Shown here piece by piece: positions 1-5,408 of a stretch of 12,353 nt of DNA. The stretch lies in NCBI GenBank assembly GCA_020345705.1, contig CP070766.1, positions 895,617 through 907,969 on the forward strand. Direction: 5' to 3'. The notes below the pieces were generated by a model. That model was not told where the DNA came from. It saw only the letters and a list, made by a program, of their open reading frames with translations, and did not search any database. The position numbers and the translations under genes were made by a program. Numbering within the stretch: position 1 is the stretch's first letter; each line of letters starts with the position of its first letter. The stretch comes from Candidatus Zixiibacteriota bacterium (GTDB taxonomy: Bacteria > Zixibacteria > MSB-5A5 > GN15 > PGXB01).

Positions 1-39
1 GCCCGCTTTTTCCAGCTTAACAATTATATTCTCATTCAT
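1..39 (-). CDS. 5' end of a divergent gene (13 codons, partial)
   Basis: On the minus strand an ATG at 39-37 opens a frame that stays open to the window edge and reads MNENIIVKLEKAG. A good sigma70-type promoter lies just upstream on the same strand (78-107), which would give a leader of about 30 nt. The Shine-Dalgarno match is weak. The product cannot be identified from 13 residues. The ending KLEKAG faintly recalls the segment before the GRGGAGFP loop of NuoF-like NADH-binding subunits, but this is only a guess. The promoter and open frame make a real gene more likely than chance. Confidence 0.45.
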   Translation of the reverse strand, partial: MNENIIVKLEKAG

Positions 40-77
40 ATACTAATACTCTATTGTTTATAATATTTGAGTCGCTT

Positions 78-107
78 ATGATATAGCATAACTACATTAT
101 TTGTCAA
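78..107 (-). promoter_or_regulatory. Sigma70-type promoter for the divergent gene
   Basis: Read on the minus strand: a perfect TTGACA -35 box (107-102), an 18-bp spacer, and TATCAT as -10 box (83-78, 5 of 6 to consensus). Transcription would start near position 71, about 30 nt before the minus-strand ATG at 39. The fit is good by eye; no start site has been measured. Confidence 0.55.
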
Positions 108-115
108 CTTTTTTC

Positions 116-144
116 TTGCGTCCGTATATGCCCATATGTATATT
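116..144 (+). promoter_or_regulatory. Candidate promoter of ino1
   Basis: TTGCGT (116-121) and TATATT (139-144, 5 of 6 to consensus) are separated by 17 bp, which would start transcription near 151 and leave a leader of about 39 nt before ino1. The -35 box is weak. An alternative -35, TTGTCA at 101-106, overlaps the minus-strand -35 and has only a poor -10 partner (TATATG, 125-130). A short inverted repeat, ATATG-cc-CATAT (126-137), lies in the spacer and could bind a regulator. This is inference. Confidence 0.3.
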
Positions 145-173
145 CGTCGACAAATAATCTCACAATAAACGTT

Positions 174-184
174 AGGAAGGGAGG
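174..184 (+). promoter_or_regulatory. Ribosome binding site of ino1
   Basis: The purine-rich AGGAAGGGAGG ends 5 nt before the ATG at 190. It also sits just before an earlier ATG at 186, but that frame stops after three codons, so 190 is the real start. Confidence 0.75.
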
Positions 185-189
185 AATGC

Positions 190-1389
190 ATGCCTAAGTT
201 AAGAGTTGCGATTATCGGGGTCGGCAACTGCGCCTCATCATTTATCCAGGGAGTGGAATTTTACAGGAAAGCGAAAGACGATCAGTTTATCCCTGGTTTG
301 ATGCACGTCAACCTCGGCGGCTATCATATCAGCGACATAGAATTTTCCGCCGCCATCGACATTGACAAGAATAAAGTCGGCAAGGACCTTGCCGAGGCCA
401 TCTTTACTAAACCGAACAATACGTACAAATTCTGTGATGTCCCAAAAACCGGCATCATCGTGCAACGCGGTATGACCCATGACGGTCTGGGCAAGTATCT
501 CTCACAGATCATTGAAAAAGCTCCCGGCGATACCGTCAACATCGTCAAGCTTCTCAAGGACACCGGCACCGACGTAGTCGTCAGTTATTTGCCGGTCGGT
601 TCTGAGACCGCCACCAAGTGGTACGTGGAGCAGATACTCGAGGCCGGCTGCGGCTTTGTCAACTGCATTCCGGTCTTCATCGCCCGCGAGAAATACTGGC
701 AGAACCGTTTCAAGGAAAGAGGTCTGCCGGTTATCGGCGACGACATCAAATCGCAGGTTGGAGCGACCATTGCCCATCGTGTTCTGACGCGTCTCTTTCG
801 CGAGCGCGGGGTTAAGCTGGAACGCACCAGTCAGCTCAACGTCGGCGGCAACACCGACTTTCTCAACATGCTTGAGCGCGAGCGGCTCGAATCCAAAAAG
901 ATTTCCAAGACCAACGCCGTCACCAGTCAGCTTGATTACGACATCGGCTCCGATAACGTCCACATCGGCCCCTCGGACTACGTCGCGTGGCTGACCGACA
1001 GAAAGTGGGCCTATATCAGAATGGAAGGCCGCACTTTCGGGAATGTACCGCTGAACATCGAATTCAAAATGGAAGTCTGGGATTCACCGAATTCTGCCGG
1101 AGTGGTCATCGACGCAGTCAGATGCTGCAAGCTGGCTCTGGATAACGGCCTTTCCGGCGCGCTCGAGGCACCGTCGGCATACTTCAAGAAATCTCCGCCG
1201 ATCCAGTACCACGATGATGAAGCCCGCAACATGACTGAAGAATTCATATTGAAATACGGATGGAAAGCCGAGAAGAAGCCTAAGCGCAAACTTACCATAA
1301 AATCAAGAGCCGCCACGACCAGAACCACATCCCGCAAAACCACCAAGACCGCGCGCAGGAAGAAAGTGGCCCAGGCCGTGGGAAAATAG
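190..1389 (+). CDS. ino1: Myo-inositol-1-phosphate synthase with a basic C-terminal tail
   Basis: Converts glucose 6-phosphate to 1D-myo-inositol 3-phosphate with NAD, the entry step for inositol lipids and solutes; cytoplasmic. The 399-residue protein has an N-terminal Rossmann fold (GVGNCASS at 11-18). It also carries the family blocks DDIKSQVGA (184-192), NVGGNTDFLN (217-226), SDYVAWLTDRKW (262-273) and FKMEVWDSPNSAG (292-304). It matches the shorter prokaryotic type (about 360 residues, as in mycobacteria) rather than the 500-residue eukaryotic type. Oddity: residues 359-399 are an extra tail with 17 Lys/Arg among 41 residues plus many Thr/Ala/Ser, resembling histone H1-like or AlgP-like tails. 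The tail is in frame with the same stop and follows the enzyme core without a break. The start is set by a strong ribosome site. The gene stands alone between a divergent promoter region and a stem-loop. Family assignment is very secure; the role of the tail is unknown. Confidence 0.95.
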   Translation: MPKLRVAIIGVGNCASSFIQGVEFYRKAKDDQFIPGLMHVNLGGYHISDIEFSAAIDIDKNKVGKDLAEAIFTKPNNTYKFCDVPKTGIIVQRGMTHDGLGKYLSQIIEKAPGDTVNIVKLLKDTGTDVVVSYLPVGSETATKWYVEQILEAGCGFVNCIPVFIAREKYWQNRFKERGLPVIGDDIKSQVGATIAHRVLTRLFRERGVKLERTSQLNVGGNTDFLNMLERERLESKKISKTNAVTSQLDYDIGSDNVHIGPSDYVAWLTDRKWAYIRMEGRTFGNVPLNIEFKMEVWDSPNSAGVVIDAVRCCKLALDNGLSGALEAPSAYFKKSPPIQYHDDEARNMTEEFILKYGWKAEKKPKRKLTIKSRAATTRTTSRKTTKTARRKKVAQAVGK

Positions 1390-1420
1390 TGATTTGAAGT
1401 GAGCTTTGAATGCGATAAAT

Positions 1421-1451
1421 TAAAGGCGAACACCCCGGTTGTTCGCCTTTA
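1421..1451 (+). terminator. Stem-loop between ino1 and tmk
   Basis: An 11-bp perfect stem (TAAAGGCGAAC at 1421-1431 with its complement at 1441-1451) encloses a 9-nt loop. It lies 32 nt after the ino1 stop. Only a broken T run (TTTAGTTT) follows, so termination may be partial. The tmk start is 15 nt downstream, leaving no room for a separate promoter after the hairpin. Confidence 0.55.
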
Positions 1452-1465
1452 GTTTGAGCGGAAGT

Positions 1466-2086
1466 ATGAACAGCAAAGGATTCTTTATAACATTCGAGGG
1501 CATCGACGGCTGCGGCAAGACGACCCAGCTGGAACTGGCCGACAACTTCCTGACCGCGAGCGGCCGGGAAACCCTGGTCATTCGCGAGCCCGGCTCGACC
1601 CCCCTTTCCGAGAGAATCAGGGATATCCTGCTTGACAACTCCCTGTCTGTTAACCCTGTCTCCGAGCTCATGCTGTACATAGCTGCCCGCGCTGAGCTGG
1701 TCAATAATGCCATCATCCCGGCAATAGCAGCGGGCAAGGTCGTTCTGTGCGACAGATTCTATGACTCGACGACTGCTTATCAGGGATATGGTCGAGGAAT
1801 TGATGTGACGCTGATAAGTCAACTCCACCGGCTCACCGTCGGGAGTCATTCGCCCGACCTGACGTTTCTCATCGACGTTGACTATGAGACATCATTGTCG
1901 AGAAGAAAGCTTACCGCCGACCGCCTGGAATCCGAGTCGGAAGAGTTCTTCGGGAAAGTCCGCGACGGATTTGTAAAAATCGCCGAGGCGGAGCCGGAAA
2001 GGGTCGTTGTCATTGACGGCGGAAAAACGATTGAATCAATATTTGCAGAGGTCAGGCATTGGCTGGAGACCAGGCTGAAAATATAA
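1466..2086 (+). CDS. tmk: Thymidylate kinase
   Basis: Phosphorylates dTMP to dTDP with ATP, an essential step of dTTP supply; cytoplasmic. The 206-residue length is usual for the family. Visible motifs are the P-loop GIDGCGKTT (12-20), the substrate-binding REPGSTPL segment (40-47, usually REPGGT), DRFYDST with AYQGYGRG (96-111), and the LID region with Arg 146-147 and DRLE (152-155). The P-loop lacks the arginine seen in eukaryotic-type enzymes, so the LID probably supplies the basic residue, as in the E. coli type. I chose the ATG at 1466 because the protein then begins MNSKGFFITFEGIDG like its relatives. An in-frame TTG at 1439 lies inside the upstream stem-loop and would add nine residues without a ribosome site. 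The site before 1466 is itself weak (GCGGAAG). The 3' end overlaps the next gene by 28 nt. Confidence 0.95.
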   Translation: MNSKGFFITFEGIDGCGKTTQLELADNFLTASGRETLVIREPGSTPLSERIRDILLDNSLSVNPVSELMLYIAARAELVNNAIIPAIAAGKVVLCDRFYDSTTAYQGYGRGIDVTLISQLHRLTVGSHSPDLTFLIDVDYETSLSRRKLTADRLESESEEFFGKVRDGFVKIAEAEPERVVVIDGGKTIESIFAEVRHWLETRLKI

Positions 2087-3669
2087 CGGAACCGAAGCAC
2101 AGCAGTCCGAGCCGCCGGTACGCTGTCTGGGCCCTGATTCTTTTCTTCGCGATAGTCGTCTTCATCGGGGGCCTGTCGGTATATGTCATATCTGATAAAA
2201 ACACTCAATATCTCCGGAATTTCACGGCCAGTCTTGAGCTGGTAGGTCTGCTCTATCCTGAGTCATATAACACCGGCAAACTAACCACCATGGCCCGGGA
2301 GGCCGTCTTTGAAGAGCTTGACCGCTACTCCGGCTACCTGGAGCCGGAAGAACTGCGGCGCGTGACTGAGGAATTTACCGGTTCCTATGGCGGTATCGGG
2401 ATCACCGTCGTGCCGCACGGTAAGGGATTGATGATTATGTCGGTGCGGGAAAACGGCCCCGCGGGGCAGGCCGGTATCAGAACCGGCGACATCATCTTGC
2501 AGACCGATAGTATCCCGCTGGAAAAAATGAGCACTTACAAGGCGACCTTTCTTTTGCGCGGCGAGGAAGGCACGGTTGTCAATGTCCTGATCGCGAGAAA
2601 CCACTTCAAAGACACGCTTGAATACACCCTCCGGCGGCAGAGATTCAAGTTGATTCATATTCCGTTTGCGGGAATAACCGAGCACAGAAATCTTTACATA
2701 AGAATTCTCGACTTTGAAACCGGGCTGACCGCCGATCTGCTGGACGTTCTCGATTCGCTGTATCTGGAAGACCCGGACAGCGTCACCGGTGTCATCATCG
2801 ATCTTCGCGGCAATCCCGGAGGGCTTCTGGGCGAGGCGGTCGCGGCCTCGGATCTGTTTCTTGACAAGGGTCATGTTATTGCCGGTGTCAGCGGTCGTTC
2901 CCGTTGGCAGGCCAGAGAGTATCGCTCCTCGGGACGCGATGTGCTGAATGGCTTGCCGCTGGCTGTGCTGATAAGCAGGGGCTCCGCCTCGGCCGCCGAA
3001 ATCATGGCCGGCGCCCTCAAATACGCCGGGAGGGCATTTCTTGTCGGCGATACGACATTCGGCAAGGGGCTTATACAGGAATTCCGGAGTCTTTTTGACG
3101 GTTCGGGCATAAGGCTGACAACGGCACGGTATTACTTCGAAGGCGGCATTTTCATCAATGATCCCGGCCTTCCCGAAATCGACGAGGCGATCGGAATCCC
3201 CCCGGACTATTATATTGAGCTGGCCGAGGATGAAGCTTTCCCGGTGAAACTTGAAAGCTCCCTTTTAATGAGGGATTTCGCTGCTGAAAACCAGGATGAA
3301 ATCCTGGCCTATTCCCCCTTCACCGAGGCCTCCCCGGTGTGGCTCGACAGCTTCTTCAGTTACGCCGAGCGAAATGATTTCTATTTTGAATCCGGGTTTA
3401 CCGAACTGGCCAGGTTTATCAGAGATGAAATTGTCTATCGTAATTATTCGGATGAGACCTTTGCCGCGATTGACAGGATTTGCAGGTTGTCGGAAGAAGA
3501 CGATAAAATGCAGCCTGATAGACACCGAGATTACATCAAGAAACGCATATACCAGATCGCCCTTGAGGTCGGATTCGGGTATGCCGAGTCATATCGAACC
3601 GTAGTTCTGCCCTATCGGCGCGACATAGTCCTCGCGGAGAAACTGCTTCAAAGTGAGGTGACCAACTGA
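2059..3669 (+). CDS. S41 family C-terminal processing protease (CtpA-like)
   Basis: Periplasm-facing, membrane-anchored serine protease of the tail-specific (Ctp/Prc) family, which trims or degrades envelope proteins from their C-termini. In the 536-residue protein, a basic start (Arg 19-20) precedes one membrane segment (21-44). A PDZ domain covers about 108-180 (GGIGITV, 111-117). The S41 core follows, with LRGNPGG (249-255), the nucleophile Ser311 in GSASAAE (308-314) and the general base Lys336 in TTFGKG (332-337). The 25-residue Ser-Lys spacing is that of known Ctp dyads. Residues from about 390 on form an extension of unknown fold. The start is a TTG inside tmk: no ATG or GTG occurs before the membrane segment, and AGAGG (2047-2051) sits 7 nt upstream of it. 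The protein is probably translationally coupled to tmk and to the transporter downstream. Family and dyad are secure; substrates are unknown. Confidence 0.92.
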   Translation: MAGDQAENITEPKHSSPSRRYAVWALILFFAIVVFIGGLSVYVISDKNTQYLRNFTASLELVGLLYPESYNTGKLTTMAREAVFEELDRYSGYLEPEELRRVTEEFTGSYGGIGITVVPHGKGLMIMSVRENGPAGQAGIRTGDIILQTDSIPLEKMSTYKATFLLRGEEGTVVNVLIARNHFKDTLEYTLRRQRFKLIHIPFAGITEHRNLYIRILDFETGLTADLLDVLDSLYLEDPDSVTGVIIDLRGNPGGLLGEAVAASDLFLDKGHVIAGVSGRSRWQAREYRSSGRDVLNGLPLAVLISRGSASAAEIMAGALKYAGRAFLVGDTTFGKGLIQEFRSLFDGSGIRLTTARYYFEGGIFINDPGLPEIDEAIGIPPDYYIELAEDEAFPVKLESSLLMRDFAAENQDEILAYSPFTEASPVWLDSFFSYAERNDFYFESGFTELARFIRDEIVYRNYSDETFAAIDRICRLSEEDDKMQPDRHRDYIKKRIYQIALEVGFGYAESYRTVVLPYRRDIVLAEKLLQSEVTN

Positions 3670-4418
3670 TACAGCTCTGGATATTCCTGGGGTCAATCGC
3701 CGCGGGGGCAGTCGGCGGCTTCCTGGGTCTTGGCGGAGGGATTGTCCTGGTACCGTTTCTTACCGTCCTGGTGGGAATGGAAATGCATCAGGCGGTGGCT
3801 CTTTCCCTGTCGGCCATCATGGCCAACTCCATTGTCTCATCCAACGAATACCTGAAGAAAGATTTCGTCGATTTCAAACTGGTCATCCCCCTGGCGGTTT
3901 TTGCCAGCCTGGGCGCCGTCGCGGGAAGCAATATCAGTCAGTATATTCCGGCGGGTTATCTCAAGATTGTGTTCTCGGTCTTCCTCCTCTACACCATCTA
4001 CTCTCTTCTCAAAAAGAAGGAGAATGAGTCCGCATCTACTGCCGCCGGGCGCGAGCCGAGCCTGCCTCTGGTGTGCCTCATAGCCTTTCTGGCCGGGGTC
4101 GTCTCAAGCCTGACCGGCGTCGGCGGCGGAATTCTCCTGATTCCGGCCATCTTTCTCGTCCTCAACTATTCCATACACGTCGCGCGCGGCAGTTCGGCAT
4201 TCACCATAGGAATCATTGCGACGGCCGGTTCGGTTGTTTATCTCATTAGCGGCATCCTGACCGTGGAATACGTCGGTGTGACGATGCTGGGCATGATGGC
4301 CGGGGCCTGGTTCGGCGGGTGGACGGGAGTGAAGGCAAAGTCGATGGTGGTCAGATATATATTTGCGGTCGTCTTATTTTATCTTGCAGCACGTATGTTC
4401 TATGAGGGAGTCAACTGA
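3666..4418 (+). CDS. TauE/SafE family membrane transporter (probable CTG start)
   Basis: Integral membrane protein of the TauE/SafE (DUF81) family, whose members are implicated in export of sulfite, sulfonates and similar anions; the substrate here is unknown. The first ATG in frame is at 3771 and would delete the first membrane segment and the first signature. Upstream the frame stays open back to 3657 and encodes GGFLGLGGGIVLVPFL (17-32), which mirrors SLTGVGGGILLIPAI in the second half (about 148-162). This is the internal duplication typical of the family. No ATG, GTG or TTG lies in that stretch. The CTG at 3666 overlaps the protease stop as CTGA, has GAGG 7 nt upstream and gives 250 residues, a normal family length; ATA at 3669 is the other option. 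The DUF1634-like gene follows after 2 nt. The family is clear; the exact start is inferred. Confidence 0.85.
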   Translation: MIQLWIFLGSIAAGAVGGFLGLGGGIVLVPFLTVLVGMEMHQAVALSLSAIMANSIVSSNEYLKKDFVDFKLVIPLAVFASLGAVAGSNISQYIPAGYLKIVFSVFLLYTIYSLLKKKENESASTAAGREPSLPLVCLIAFLAGVVSSLTGVGGGILLIPAIFLVLNYSIHVARGSSAFTIGIIATAGSVVYLISGILTVEYVGVTMLGMMAGAWFGGWTGVKAKSMVVRYIFAVVLFYLAARMFYEGVN

Positions 4419-4420
4419 GT

Positions 4421-4705
4421 ATGCCGGGTAGAGACGGTAAGCCAGATATTATCAAACTCCAGAGTGTATTGATAATCATAACGATAGCCCTGTTTGCGGT
4501 CGCGACTGTGATTTACTCGATTGACCGTCGGATCGGTCTTATTGCCTGCCATATCAGCGTTTCGCTGCTCATCATGGCCGCCCCGATCAGAATATTATGG
4601 GTCGGCAAGCTGTTTCGAGAAGCCGGCGAGCGAAGATACCGGCTGCTGGCGTATGTCCTTATAGCCATTATTGCGCTGACCGCAATATTGAGGTCTTTAT
4701 TCTGA
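4421..4705 (+). CDS. Small DUF1634-like membrane protein
   Basis: A 94-residue hydrophobic protein with three predicted membrane segments (about 11-33, 39-61 and 73-93). A charged loop (LFREAGERRYR, 64-74) lies between the last two, and there is a conserved-looking MAAPIRILW block (52-60). Its size, topology and position directly behind a TauE/SafE gene match DUF1634 proteins, which commonly accompany such transporters and may be accessory subunits; that partnership is inference. It starts 2 nt after the transporter stop with GAGGGAG (4404-4410) upstream, and ends 1 nt before the next ATG, so the three genes are surely cotranscribed. No catalytic residues are apparent. Confident as a gene, moderate for the family name. 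Confidence 0.8.
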   Translation: MPGRDGKPDIIKLQSVLIIITIALFAVATVIYSIDRRIGLIACHISVSLLIMAAPIRILWVGKLFREAGERRYRLLAYVLIAIIALTAILRSLF

Positions 4706-4706
4706 T

Positions 4707-5375
4707 ATGGAAAAGCACAGGACGATCATTTTTTCCGATTTCGACGGGACCTTCACCAAAAAAGATATAGGGTACAGGCTCTTTCGGCATTTCTCCCAGG
4801 GACGGAATATTCCGCTCGTGGAACAGTGGAAAAAAGGGTTGATAAGCTCACGCGATTGCCTGCTTGAAGAGGCGGCCATGATCAGTGCCACGCTCGAAGA
4901 AATCCATTTATTCCTGGAGACATTTAATCTTTCGCCGGGGGCAGCCGATTTCTATAAGACTATAAAAAGGCACAATATTCCTTTTTATATTGTTTCCGAC
5001 GGCCTGGACATATACCTTGAGCACGTGTTGAGAAAACACGGTCTTGATGAAATCGAGTTCTTTTGCAACCGGGGAACCGTCAAAGACCGGCAACTGAAGC
5101 TCAATTTCCCCTATGATAATGACGGCTGTATGCGCTGCGGCTGCTGCAAGGGAGCCCGAATTAATGACTTTGTCAAATCCGACCGGTCGGCGTGGGAGGT
5201 CATATTTATCGGTGACGGGCTATCCGACATCTGCGCCGTCCCGCACGCCGATATTTTATTCGCCCGGGGAGATTTCCTTGATTACTGCCGAGCCAAAAAT
5301 GTAATGGCTATTGAATACGAAAACTTTTTTGATATATTTAGATACTTGGAAGGGTCCGGCCATATCTCCGGATAA
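4707..5375 (+). CDS. HAD-superfamily phosphatase, MtnX-like
   Basis: Soluble phosphatase of the HAD IB group, 222 residues. Motif I is DFDGT (11-15, nucleophile Asp11 and acid Asp13). The Ser of motif II is in VSDG (96-99), the motif III Lys is probably Lys148, and motif IV is GDGLSD (169-174). The segment GDGLSD...CAVPHAD..FARG..LDYC is characteristic of MtnX and related enzymes, which dephosphorylate 2-hydroxy-3-keto-5-methylthiopentenyl-1-phosphate in methionine salvage. A cysteine cluster C-x2-C-x-C-C (141, 144, 146, 147) sits in the cap just before the motif III Lys and could bind a metal or be structural. No methionine-salvage gene is visible nearby, so the substrate is open; a phosphorylated small molecule or sugar is possible given the sugar-nucleotide gene downstream. 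It starts 1 nt after the preceding stop, with GAGG at 4690-4693. Confidence 0.82.
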   Translation: MEKHRTIIFSDFDGTFTKKDIGYRLFRHFSQGRNIPLVEQWKKGLISSRDCLLEEAAMISATLEEIHLFLETFNLSPGAADFYKTIKRHNIPFYIVSDGLDIYLEHVLRKHGLDEIEFFCNRGTVKDRQLKLNFPYDNDGCMRCGCCKGARINDFVKSDRSAWEVIFIGDGLSDICAVPHADILFARGDFLDYCRAKNVMAIEYENFFDIFRYLEGSGHISG

Positions 5376-5408
5376 TATTTCGAAGAGCACACATATTGGA
5401 GATAGCAG

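Noticed and set aside
502..963. A 153-codon minus-strand open frame inside ino1
   Set aside because: It is antisense to the most conserved part of ino1, with no ribosome site or recognisable motif.
1439..1465. Longer tmk start at TTG 1439
   Set aside because: The extension encodes part of the stem-loop, has no ribosome site, and homologues begin just before the FEGIDG P-loop segment as the ATG at 1466 does.
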